64,000 nt of DNA. Source: Sulfuricurvum sp. (GTDB lineage: Bacteria > Campylobacterota > Campylobacteria > Campylobacterales > Sulfurimonadaceae). Of this stretch, positions 16,512 through 24,615 are shown one piece after another. A program made the translations under genes and the position numbers. Position 1 is the stretch's first letter. Each line of letters begins with the position of its first letter. The stretch is from the NCBI GenBank assembly GCA_030693335.1, contig JAUYAU010000015.1:1-64000 (forward strand), given 5' to 3'. The notes under the pieces were generated by a model, which saw only the letters and a list, made by a program, of their open reading frames with translations, was not told where the DNA came from and made no database searches.

Positions 16512-17510
16512 TTGACTTATACGACAGAAGAATTAAAACAAAAAATTATTGATTTAAAAAAGCGACTCAGTGTCACCGTTGTGGCCCATTTTTACCAGCG
16601 CGATGAAGTGTTTGAGATGGGGGATATTACGGGTGATTCGTTAGAGCTTGCAAAGCGTACCATGGCGGACGATAAAGAATTCGTGGTCTTTTGCGGTGTC
16701 GGTTTTATGGGGCAAAGTGTCAAAATCCTCAGTCCGCACAAACGAGTTGTAATGCCTAAAATTGCGTGTTGTGCGATGGCGAAAATGATTGATGGCCTTT
16801 ATTATGACGAATCGATTGCCACGCTGGAAAAAGCGGGAATCTTGGCAAAAGACATTCTCCCTATCACCTATATCAACTCTGATGCTGCGGTGAAAGCTCG
16901 GGTCGGGAAAATGGGGGGAATGGTGTGTACGAGTTCCAATGCCAAGACGATTATTTCCAAAGCGTTAAACGAAGGAAAAAAAATCCTCTTTGTCCCTGAT
17001 CGCTGTTTGGGGCAAAATATTGCCAATATGATGGGATTAAAATCGTGTGTCATCGGAGATGGAACAGACCCTAAAGAGGCGGATATTATTTGTTATAACG
17101 GATTTTGTTCTGTCCATCAGCTCTTTAGTGTCGATGATATTGAGTTTTACCGTAACAAATATCCGGGTATTTTGATCGCAGTGCATCCTGAATGTGATCC
17201 CTCAATTTGTGATAAAGCCGATTTTGTCGGATCAACATCTCAGCTTATCAAATACATCACGGAACTACCGGAGGATCAAAAAGTAGCGGTGGGAACCGAG
17301 TTTAACATGGTCAACCGTTTGCGCCCAAGCAACACGTATATCCTCTCCAGCACCAAACCTGAATGTCCGACGATGAATGAAACGACACTGGAAGATTTGT
17401 ATTTGACCCTCAAAGCGATCGAAGATGGAAATGTAATCAATGAGATCGAAGTGGATGAAGATACAGCATATTGGGCGAAAGTTGCTTTAGAGAGGATGAT
17501 GGCGTTATGA
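16512..17510 (+). CDS. nadA: Quinolinate synthase A
   Basis: About 332 residues. It makes quinolinate from iminoaspartate and dihydroxyacetone phosphate, using a [4Fe-4S] cluster. Motifs include VVAHFYQRDEV, GDSLELAKR, FCGVGFMGQSVKIL, AHPEC-like VHPECDP and the cluster cysteines in CAMAK, GQN/CxG and PECPTM contexts. TTG at 16512 is preferred as start because AAGGA lies at 16501-16505, whereas the in-frame ATG at 16497 has no ribosome site and would leave a leader of only about eight bases from the -10 box. It overlaps nadC by four bases. Confidence 0.93.
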   Translation: MTYTTEELKQKIIDLKKRLSVTVVAHFYQRDEVFEMGDITGDSLELAKRTMADDKEFVVFCGVGFMGQSVKILSPHKRVVMPKIACCAMAKMIDGLYYDESIATLEKAGILAKDILPITYINSDAAVKARVGKMGGMVCTSSNAKTIISKALNEGKKILFVPDRCLGQNIANMMGLKSCVIGDGTDPKEADIICYNGFCSVHQLFSVDDIEFYRNKYPGILIAVHPECDPSICDKADFVGSTSQLIKYITELPEDQKVAVGTEFNMVNRLRPSNTYILSSTKPECPTMNETTLEDLYLTLKAIEDGNVINEIEVDEDTAYWAKVALERMMAL

Positions 17511-18322
17511 TCGAACAATTTATCCGTGACGTATTAGCCGAAGATATTGGACGCGGTGATTTATATGCCCGAGTTTCAGCACCCGTTGCAGCTTCAGCTA
17601 AAATTATTGCTAAAAGCGACGGAGTCCTTGCGGGAGAAGAATATCTGCGTGTGTTGGCCACCATTGAAAGTTTTGAGATTCTTTGGTACAAACATGATGG
17701 AGAACGGTTTGCAAAAGGGGAGGTGTTGATGGAACTTTCAGGCGATTCACACACCCTTTTGCGTATTGAACGGACATTGCTAAATATGCTGCTGCATGCC
17801 AGTTCGATTGCAAGTTTGACACGTCGATATGCGGATTTGATCGCACCGTATGGAACGAAGCTTCTGGATACTCGAAAAACCCGTCCGTTGTTGCGTAATT
17901 TTGAAAAATACGCGACTCGTGTCGGCGGAGCGACCAATCATCGTATGGGGCTAGATGATGCACTAATGCTAAAAGATACCCATCTCAAAACCATTGAAAA
18001 TTTAGAACAATTTATGGAAGAAGCACGCGCTAAGATCCCTTTTACGTCTAAAATTGAAATCGAAGCTGAGACCATAGAGATGGCAAAGCGTGCAATGGCA
18101 GTGGGAGCGGATATTGTAATGTGTGACAATATGTCTGCGCAAGAACTGCGTGAAGTAGTCGAGTACAAATGGGAACATCACAGCAGTGTTTTGTTAGAAG
18201 CCAGCGGTAATATAACGCTGGATACGATTGAAGAGTATGCCAAAACAGGTGTCGATGCGATCAGTTCAGGGGCTATGATTCATCAAGCCAACTGGATTGA
18301 TCTGTCCATGAAAATGGATTAA
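17507..18322 (+). CDS. nadC: Nicotinate-nucleotide pyrophosphorylase (carboxylating)
   Basis: 271 residues; the ATG at 17507 overlaps the nadA stop (ATGA), so the longer in-frame start at 17471 is rejected. Motifs include LAEDIGRGDLYA, LDTRKTRPLLRNFEKYA, GGATNHRMGLDDALMLKD and the C-terminal barrel residues in LLEASGNITLDTI and GVDAISSGAMIH. It converts quinolinate and PRPP to NaMN, the step after NadA. Length and residues are normal for the family. Confidence 0.95.
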   Translation: MIEQFIRDVLAEDIGRGDLYARVSAPVAASAKIIAKSDGVLAGEEYLRVLATIESFEILWYKHDGERFAKGEVLMELSGDSHTLLRIERTLLNMLLHASSIASLTRRYADLIAPYGTKLLDTRKTRPLLRNFEKYATRVGGATNHRMGLDDALMLKDTHLKTIENLEQFMEEARAKIPFTSKIEIEAETIEMAKRAMAVGADIVMCDNMSAQELREVVEYKWEHHSSVLLEASGNITLDTIEEYAKTGVDAISSGAMIHQANWIDLSMKMD

Positions 18323-18325
18323 TAC

Positions 18326-19387
18326 GTGGCAGACGATCAAGAAAAAACCGAAGAACCCACCGCCAAGAAGCTCGAAGATGCAAGGGCGGAGGGGAATGTT
18401 CCCAAAAGTCAGGATATTTCCGGCGTTTTAATCCTAATCGTCGCCATTTTGGCATTGTGGATGATGTTCTCATTTATTGCCGAGCGCCTTTTGAATTTGG
18501 TTCGGTATTATTTTTCTTTGATGAACCACCCTCTTGAACAAGCTAATTTAATCGATATTGCCTTTGTAACGTTTAGAGAATTTCTCATTATGGCGTTGCC
18601 CATTACGATTATCATTGCGGTTGCAGGGGTTGCAGGGACAGTGGCACAAATCGGATTTAACTTTACAACAAAACCGCTAACGCCCAATTTTTCAAAACTC
18701 GACCCCATTGCCGGATTAAAAAATATGCTGAGCATGCAAAAAGTGATGGAGTCGCTCAAAATAACATTTAAATCTTTTACGGCATTGGGAGTCGGATTTT
18801 TATTTTTTTGGTCGTTTATCAAAGAATTGCCAACCGTAGCTCTTTTTGGTTTGTGGGATCAGATGGGATGGTTTACGGAGAAGGCAATTATTATCGCTGC
18901 CGTAATGCTGGTTATTTTGTTCGTATTTGCAGTTATTGATCTTGTTATGACACGTAAGCACTATTTTGACAAGCTTAAAATGTCTATGCAAGAGGTCAAA
19001 GATGAGTTTAAAAATATGGAAGGGGATCCGCACATCAAGGCTAAAATTCGTCAAATCCAGATGCAAGCGGCACGTAAGCGTATGATGTCGTCGGTTCCGA
19101 CAGCCGATGTGGTTATTACCAATCCAACGCACTATGCTGTTGCGATAAAATACGATGAAACCAAACATAACGCGCCTGTTGTTGTTGCCAAAGGGGTGGA
19201 TAACATAGCGATTCAAATCAAAAAGATCGCGCGGGAAAATGGAGTGCATGTGGTTCAAAATCCTCCACTGGCCCGATCGCTGTATAAAGAAGTTGAGATT
19301 GACCACCCGATTCCGGATATGTTGTTCTCCACAGTTGCAGAAGTCTTGGCTTATGTCTACAAAATGGGTAAAAAGCGCAAGGGTTGA
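18326..19387 (+). CDS. flhB: Flagellar export-gate protein FlhB
   Basis: 353 residues from a GTG start three bases after nadC. The N-terminus (QEKTEEPTAKKLEDARAEG) is diagnostic, four membrane segments follow (about 30-210), and the cytoplasmic domain holds the autocleavage site NPTH at about 266-269. FlhB sits in the flagellar type III export apparatus and switches substrate specificity from rod/hook to filament. It is separated here from the main flagellar block at 49755-54879. Confidence 0.95.
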   Translation: MADDQEKTEEPTAKKLEDARAEGNVPKSQDISGVLILIVAILALWMMFSFIAERLLNLVRYYFSLMNHPLEQANLIDIAFVTFREFLIMALPITIIIAVAGVAGTVAQIGFNFTTKPLTPNFSKLDPIAGLKNMLSMQKVMESLKITFKSFTALGVGFLFFWSFIKELPTVALFGLWDQMGWFTEKAIIIAAVMLVILFVFAVIDLVMTRKHYFDKLKMSMQEVKDEFKNMEGDPHIKAKIRQIQMQAARKRMMSSVPTADVVITNPTHYAVAIKYDETKHNAPVVVAKGVDNIAIQIKKIARENGVHVVQNPPLARSLYKEVEIDHPIPDMLFSTVAEVLAYVYKMGKKRKG

Positions 19388-19389
19388 AT

Positions 19390-20520
19390 ATGATGCATCG
19401 TATGATAGATTTTTTGGGGAATAAAAAAACAATCGCAGCTTTTTTTTTGGTGATTGTAATGCTTTTAAGTATTGTTTTTTGGTCTTTAAAGCAAGAAGTG
19501 ACGTCACAGACTCTCGCGAGTTTGAGTGATCAGCTAACCATTTCTTTAAATAATCAATTGCAAGAAGAACGCGAAACAGCATTGCGATATGCATTGATGT
19601 TGTCGCAAAATGGTGCATTGGGCAATGCATTGGAGCAAGAGGATGAAGATAAAGGATTTGACATCCTTTCTGCGGGGATGAAATCGATTAAAATTCATAC
19701 AAATGCGTTAATACGCTCGCAGGTTATTACGTCTGATTATGTTATTTTTGCACGCAGTTGGGATAATTCGTATGCTGGGATGCCGTTGGAATATCACCGT
19801 CCTGATTTACTTTATTTTCAAACGCATAAAAATCCCCGTTCTGCGATCGAAGTAGGGCGTAAGCTGGGAGTTAAAGCGACAGTGCCGATTTATAATGAAA
19901 AAAAGATGCTTGGCTTTGTAGAGGTTCTTTCGTTTTTTGAGCCGACAAAAGAGTATTTTGATCGTTTAGGAATTGATCTGTACATCTTAATGGATAAGCG
20001 ATTTTATGAAATAGCTGTTTTTATGCAGGAAAATCCGATGATTGGCAATAAGTATATTTTAGCAAATTCAAAATATACACGAAATGATATCAAGATGTTA
20101 AACAGCATTGATTACCAAGCGCTAAAAGAGACACATGCATTGATGCATAAAGGAAAATATTTTTTTTACCAGCCGATGAAAAATGGAGAAGGAGAGATTA
20201 TCGGTGCGTTTGTTTTTTCATTAACCCAGAAACAAATTAGCAATTATGCACATTCAGAGCAAGAAGACATCTCTTTTTTGATTCCTTTAAGCCGTGATCA
20301 GCTTTACGATACAATGGCCAAAGAATCATTGGAAAATGCTGTTTTTCAAACGATGCAGGATAAAGAACTGCTTTATATGAAAGACGTTGTGGCTCCTGAA
20401 GACAGAGGATTTTATTTAGAGAAAGCGCGGGAGAGATTAAACGAGTATTCCAAAGAAGAGTTGATCGGTATTATGCTCAATTACAAAGTTTCTAAAAAAG
20501 TAGAAGGAGAAATTCGATGA
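19390..20520 (+). CDS. Membrane-anchored periplasmic sensor protein (Cache-like), no output domain
   Basis: About 376 residues from ATG 19390, which has AAGGG seven bases upstream; a TTG at 19384 is less likely. One N-terminal membrane helix (about 13-32) is followed by a long periplasmic region whose pattern (SWDNSYAGMPLEYHRPDLLY, then GVKATVPIYNEKKMLGFVEVLSFFEP) resembles a double-Cache ligand-binding fold. No second membrane helix, HAMP, kinase or methyl-accepting domain is seen. It overlaps the response regulator by four bases, and the kinase follows, so it probably acts as an accessory input to that kinase. Family assignment is inference. Confidence 0.65.
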   Translation: MMHRMIDFLGNKKTIAAFFLVIVMLLSIVFWSLKQEVTSQTLASLSDQLTISLNNQLQEERETALRYALMLSQNGALGNALEQEDEDKGFDILSAGMKSIKIHTNALIRSQVITSDYVIFARSWDNSYAGMPLEYHRPDLLYFQTHKNPRSAIEVGRKLGVKATVPIYNEKKMLGFVEVLSFFEPTKEYFDRLGIDLYILMDKRFYEIAVFMQENPMIGNKYILANSKYTRNDIKMLNSIDYQALKETHALMHKGKYFFYQPMKNGEGEIIGAFVFSLTQKQISNYAHSEQEDISFLIPLSRDQLYDTMAKESLENAVFQTMQDKELLYMKDVVAPEDRGFYLEKARERLNEYSKEELIGIMLNYKVSKKVEGEIR

Positions 20521-21170
20521 AGGTGTTGCTTTTAGAGGATGAATACATGCTGAGGGTCAGCATTACTGAATTTTTAGAAGATATCGGATTTGAAGTTATG
20601 GGTTTTTCAAATGGCGAGAAAGCATTCGATGCTATTTATGAAACGCAGTTTGATCTTTATTTATTGGATGTCAATGTCCCTGGGATGAACGGCTTTGATT
20701 TGTTACGTACTTTACGAAAAGAGGGAAATAAAGTACCGGCTATTTTCTTAACATCTATGATCAATGTGGATAATTTACAAGAGGGGTATAAGTCGGGATG
20801 CTGTGACTATATTCGCAAGCCTTTTGATCTGACGGAATTACAGATTCGAATTATGCATGCGTTAAAAGATTATTATCATCATGGTGAGAATCTACTTGAT
20901 TTTGGGGAGGGGCTTATCTATGATACTGAAAAATTTGTGCTTAGTTTCAACGGAGAAAGTATAAGCTTGAGCAAAACAGAAAAAGAGATTTTGGACGTAT
21001 TGCTCAAGCATCAAAATCAGATTGTATCGGTCTCGATGTTTCAGGATGAAATTTGGGGCGAATACGTTGACCCTGCCAATATTCGTGTCCAAATCAATAA
21101 TCTTCGTAAAAAGCTTCCGATAGAAATTATTCAAAATCGGCGGGGATTGGGATACATTATTGAACGATAA
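20517..21170 (+). CDS. OmpR-family response regulator upstream of the sox cluster
   Basis: 217 residues: receiver (1-115) with D51 in LYLLDVNVPGMNG, T79/S80 and K101 in YIRKPFD, then a winged-helix domain with LSKTEKEILDVLLKHQNQ and NIRVQINNLRKKLP. It is translationally coupled to the sensor gene before it and overlaps the kinase after it. Its targets are probably genes next to it; the sox promoter is about 1.2 kb downstream and carries 11-bp spaced direct repeats of the type OmpR proteins bind. Confidence 0.92.
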   Translation: MKVLLLEDEYMLRVSITEFLEDIGFEVMGFSNGEKAFDAIYETQFDLYLLDVNVPGMNGFDLLRTLRKEGNKVPAIFLTSMINVDNLQEGYKSGCCDYIRKPFDLTELQIRIMHALKDYYHHGENLLDFGEGLIYDTEKFVLSFNGESISLSKTEKEILDVLLKHQNQIVSVSMFQDEIWGEYVDPANIRVQINNLRKKLPIEIIQNRRGLGYIIER

Positions 21171-22326
21171 CCGCTACGCACTCAAAAACGCTTTTCTTTA
21201 TACGATGCTGGTCGCCATGCTTTTATTGGTGCCGACGTATGTGTATGTTACGTATATGAAGCATGTTAAAGAAATTCAGTATGAATTTACTCTCAAAGGG
21301 CAGTCTCATCTGGTCATTAGAGCGATGGAAGATTTTGATCAAACACAAGAGACGCCGTTTGAATATCCCCGCTTTCAATCGTTTCAGTCAGGATTGTATG
21401 ATGAACATTTTTCTCCTGTTTTTACGTTAATCAAAGAGCCTTTAGCCATACATAAAGTTGGGTACCATATTCAAGACAACTATGCCTATTTGGTTGTTTC
21501 TTTGCCAGAACGACGATATTTTGAGGCTGCCTATCTCATTGTCGGAGGAAACATATCCTATGTGAGTGTTTATCAGGACGTTGTGATTATCTTGCTGGTT
21601 ATTTCGCTTCTGATTTTTATTTTATCGCTCTTTTTTCTGGACCGCTTTGCATTACGCTTTTTGCGAGTAAACCAACGTCTTGATCGGTTTATAAAAGATT
21701 CGATGCATGAGATTAACACACCGCTTTCTATTATCAATGTCAACATTGATCTCTACAATCGAGGTCATTCGACGAATAAATATTTTCAAAGAATCAAAGC
21801 GGCAACCAAAACATTGGCAACCATCTACAATGACATGGACTACCTTATTAAAAATGAACGTATCGCTTTTGACTATGAACTGATTAATCTGAGTCATTAT
21901 TTACGAGAGCGTATTGATTATTTTGAAGAAGTCGCTGCGCTTAGAAACATTACTATTGAGGCAGATATCACAGATGGAATCTTTCTCTTTTTTAACCCTA
22001 CGCAATTACAGCGGATAATTGATAACAATATTTCCAATGCGATTAAATATTCGTATGAAGAAGGGAAGATTGAAATTTCACTGAAAGCAAATAACGATCA
22101 ATGCCTAATGATTTTCAAAGACAACGGTGTCGGGATAAAAGACAGTAAACAAATCTTTGACCGTTATTATCGGGAAAACAAAGAAAAAGGAGGCTTCGGT
22201 ATAGGACTGAATATCGTTAAGTCCATTATTGATCATGCAAATATTGATTTAGAAATTGATTCTAAAGAAGAAAGAGGAAGCACATTCACCTATCGTTTTA
22301 AGCCTCCAATCTATTACAAATCATAA
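21160..22326 (+). CDS. Sensor histidine kinase upstream of the sox cluster
   Basis: 388 residues from a TTG start that overlaps the regulator by 11 bases. Two membrane helices (about 9-30 and 140-162) flank a periplasmic loop of about 110 residues; no HAMP is obvious. The HisKA motif is MHEINTPLSI with H183. The ATPase has NNISNAIKYS (N box), DNGVGI (G1) and GGFGIGLNIVKSI (G2). It completes a sensor/regulator/kinase trio and ends 81 bases before soxX. Confidence 0.9.
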   Translation: MNDNRYALKNAFLYTMLVAMLLLVPTYVYVTYMKHVKEIQYEFTLKGQSHLVIRAMEDFDQTQETPFEYPRFQSFQSGLYDEHFSPVFTLIKEPLAIHKVGYHIQDNYAYLVVSLPERRYFEAAYLIVGGNISYVSVYQDVVIILLVISLLIFILSLFFLDRFALRFLRVNQRLDRFIKDSMHEINTPLSIINVNIDLYNRGHSTNKYFQRIKAATKTLATIYNDMDYLIKNERIAFDYELINLSHYLRERIDYFEEVAALRNITIEADITDGIFLFFNPTQLQRIIDNNISNAIKYSYEEGKIEISLKANNDQCLMIFKDNGVGIKDSKQIFDRYYRENKEKGGFGIGLNIVKSIIDHANIDLEIDSKEERGSTFTYRFKPPIYYKS

Positions 22327-22345
22327 TAACTTACTATTTTATTTT

Positions 22346-22377
22346 TTTTACATAAAATTTACACTACTCATGTACAA
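22346..22377 (+). promoter_or_regulatory. Candidate sox promoter with OmpR-type direct repeats
   Basis: TTTACA occurs at 22346-22351 and again at 22357-22362, 11 bases apart, one helical turn. A -10-like TACAAT lies at 22372-22377, about 30 bases before soxX. OmpR/PhoB-type regulators bind such spaced direct repeats, and one is encoded just upstream. No convincing -35 at 17 bases is present, consistent with an activated promoter. Candidate only. Confidence 0.4.
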
Positions 22378-22407
22378 TCTCCCCGATCAATAAATCAAGG
22401 AGAGCGA

Positions 22408-22926
22408 ATGCGAAAAATGATAATGCTTGGGATCGCCACCTTTTTAGGTGCAGCCGATCTTTCAACAGCAATTGAAATTCCGGATGCAACGGCAATTCTG
22501 CTAAAAGATGCCCTTCCGGCACCAAAGCTGTACACAATGCCGGCAGGATGTATTGTTGATGATACTGCTGCAATCGCACGCGGGAATTACATTTTCCATA
22601 ACCTGAATGGAAAAGATGCAAAAGAGAATCCTCCTGCGGGTTTAACGCGATTGCTTCCAAATGGAAAAGAGAAGCAAATGGGTAACTGTGTCGCTTGTCA
22701 TCAAATCGAAGGTTCAGTAGGACACGGTAATATTGGACCTGATTTGACAAACTATAAAGCGCTTTATGTGGACAGCGGTGTTAGAACTGGGCAGTTTTTG
22801 TATCAGCAAATCGCTGATCCGCGTTTAGACAATCCAAATACCCATATGACGGTGAATTTGGCAAATGGGCTCTTTTCTGAGCGTGAAGTATGCGATTTGA
22901 TGTCGTATATCGTATCTAAAAAATAA
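22408..22926 (+). CDS. soxX: SoxX cytochrome c
   Basis: 172 residues with an N-terminal signal sequence (about 1-21) and one haem motif, CVACH, at C94, C97 and H98. M147 in NTHMTVN is the likely distal ligand. With SoxA it forms the SoxAX cytochrome, which oxidatively joins thiosulfate to the SoxY cysteine in the periplasm. It has a strong AAGGAGAG ribosome site and heads the soxXYZAB operon. Confidence 0.93.
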   Translation: MRKMIMLGIATFLGAADLSTAIEIPDATAILLKDALPAPKLYTMPAGCIVDDTAAIARGNYIFHNLNGKDAKENPPAGLTRLLPNGKEKQMGNCVACHQIEGSVGHGNIGPDLTNYKALYVDSGVRTGQFLYQQIADPRLDNPNTHMTVNLANGLFSEREVCDLMSYIVSKK

Positions 22927-22949
22927 ATTTTAAGTATAAGGGATAAAAA

Positions 22950-23423
22950 ATGGAACGTAGATCATTTTTAAAAGGATTTGGAGCAGTGAGTGCATGTGTT
23001 GCATTGGTTCCTACTATTGCAAGTGCGGCAGATGATGCTAAAAAAGTTACAGGCCCCAATGAGATGAGCGTTGAATCAGCTTTAGCTGCTATTACAGGCG
23101 GCAAGCCGGTAACACCTTCTTCAAAAGTCTCTCTTTCTGCACCTGAAATTGCAGAAAACGGAGCAGTTGTACCGGTTAAAGTAACCGTGGAAAGCCCAAT
23201 GAGTGCAAATGATTATGTAAAAGCAATCCATGTATTTGGAAGCAAAAATAATAATTCTCGATGCGCCAATGTCTATTTGACACCTGCTAATGGCGAAGCA
23301 TCTTTTGCAACGCGTATCAAGCTGGGAGCTACTCAGGATGTTTTGGCGGTTGTCGAGATGAGTAACGGTACTTTTTTAAGTGCAAAGCAAAATGTAAAAG
23401 TAACCATCGGCGGATGCGGTTGA
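22950..23423 (+). CDS. soxY: SoxY sulfur-carrier protein
   Basis: 157 residues. The N-terminus MERRSFLKGF is a twin-arginine signal, so the protein is exported folded. The chain ends in GGCG with C156, the swinging-arm cysteine to which sulfur intermediates are bound. The family Ig-like core includes VPVKVTVESPMSANDYVKAI. It pairs with SoxZ, which has no signal and is co-exported. Confidence 0.94.
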   Translation: MERRSFLKGFGAVSACVALVPTIASAADDAKKVTGPNEMSVESALAAITGGKPVTPSSKVSLSAPEIAENGAVVPVKVTVESPMSANDYVKAIHVFGSKNNNSRCANVYLTPANGEASFATRIKLGATQDVLAVVEMSNGTFLSAKQNVKVTIGGCG

Positions 23424-23440
23424 TTTCGTACTGAACAAAA

Positions 23441-23456
23441 AAATAAATAAATAAAT
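23441..23456. repeat. (AAAT)4 tandem repeat before soxZ
   Basis: Four perfect AAAT units in the soxY-soxZ spacer are followed at once by the ribosome site AAGG (23457-23460) and, eight bases on, the soxZ ATG. Slippage here would change the leader length next to the ribosome site but not the coding frame. Confidence 0.7.
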
Positions 23457-23468
23457 AAGGATTTAAAG

Positions 23469-23795
23469 ATGAAGACACTGGTCAAAATTAAACCAAAAGA
23501 CTACAATATTGGCGATATCGTAAAAATCGATTTCATGGCAATGCATCCGATGGAATCAGGAATGCGTAAGGATAAGGATACAGGAGCAATTGTTCCTGCA
23601 CACTATATTAATGAAGTAAATTTTTTCTTCAACGATAAAATGCTGACTAAAATGGTCACATGGGAATCCCTTTCGGTTAACCCTGTATTATCCATCAGTA
23701 TGAAAGTGTCAGCTGCAGGAACACTAAAGGTCCTTGCAAAAGACAACAAAGGCGAGAGCGTAGAGACAAGCGCAGCCATTACTCCAAAAGGATAA
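23469..23795 (+). CDS. soxZ: SoxZ sulfur-carrier partner
   Basis: 108 residues without a signal peptide, a typical SoxZ Ig-like domain: KPKDYNIGDIVKIDFMAMHPMESGMR, HYINEVNFFFND and LSVNPVLSISMK. It forms the SoxYZ heterodimer that carries the thiosulfate-derived sulfur between Sox enzymes. It would cross the membrane with SoxY through the Tat system. It is three bases from soxA. Confidence 0.95.
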   Translation: MKTLVKIKPKDYNIGDIVKIDFMAMHPMESGMRKDKDTGAIVPAHYINEVNFFFNDKMLTKMVTWESLSVNPVLSISMKVSAAGTLKVLAKDNKGESVETSAAITPKG

Positions 23796-23798
23796 ACA

Positions 23799-24605
23799 AT
23801 GCGTAAACTTTCTATTTGTGCAGCGTTATTCTCGCTTGCTTTATGCGGTGTTTTAAATGCCGAAGAAGCAATGAGTATGAATGCTGCGGATAAAGCAATG
23901 TATGCCGAAATGTTGGAAAACAATCCTGCTGCAATGGACATAGCAGAGGGTGAAGAGCTATTTAACTCTCTAATCGGTCAAGAAGCTTATGCAAAGGTAC
24001 TTGGAGTGAGCGTAAAAGATCTTCCAGAAACGATTGCCGGGTTTCCTCGTATGCTGATGGCCACACCTAAGTATGATTTTACTTTTCCAAAGACGATGCG
24101 TAAAGTTGTGACATTGTCTCAATCCCTGCAAATGGCATTGGCGGATCGTGATAAAAAGGTGCTAAAGCTGGAAAGTAAGGAGATGGTTAAGATGACGGCT
24201 TATGTCAAATCGCTGGCAAATGACCTTAAGACAAACATTGACGTCAAAGCTAACAAGCAAATGGAAGAGATGGTAGTGCTTGGTAAGCACATTTTTGAAG
24301 AACGTCGCGGCGGTCGCGGTCTTTCATGTAACAGCTGTCATAGCGCTGACATCGTCGGAACACGCTTGCGTATGCAGGAACTTCCTGATTTGGGTGCACC
24401 GGCAACAGCCTCTGCATCAACATGGCATGCTTACCGTATGACACAAAGTGCGATGGTCTCATTTGACAAGCGTATGCAGCAATGTATGAAAAATGCGCTT
24501 TTGGCTGAGTTGCCATTGGGTTCCAAAGAGATGGTTGCCCTTGAAGTATACGTTACGAACATGGGAAAAGGCAACACTATCCAGATCCCTGGTCTGAAGC
24601 GTTAA
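23799..24605 (+). CDS. soxA: SoxA cytochrome c, single-haem type
   Basis: 268 residues with a signal peptide (about 1-20, CGVLNA). One haem motif is seen, CNSCH at C177, C180 and H181, followed by the active-site region RMQQC, where C229 is the expected cysteine ligand carrying the persulfide. Some SoxA proteins have a second, N-terminal haem; here that site is absent. With SoxX it starts the Sox cycle. Confidence 0.93.
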   Translation: MRKLSICAALFSLALCGVLNAEEAMSMNAADKAMYAEMLENNPAAMDIAEGEELFNSLIGQEAYAKVLGVSVKDLPETIAGFPRMLMATPKYDFTFPKTMRKVVTLSQSLQMALADRDKKVLKLESKEMVKMTAYVKSLANDLKTNIDVKANKQMEEMVVLGKHIFEERRGGRGLSCNSCHSADIVGTRLRMQELPDLGAPATASASTWHAYRMTQSAMVSFDKRMQQCMKNALLAELPLGSKEMVALEVYVTNMGKGNTIQIPGLKR

Positions 24606-24615
24606 GGAAAAGATA

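Noticed and set aside
18800-19630. 276-residue minus-strand frame opposite flhB
   Set aside because: Long, but it is antisense to the clearly conserved flhB and sensor genes; its histidine- and asparagine-rich composition is what a shadow frame gives.
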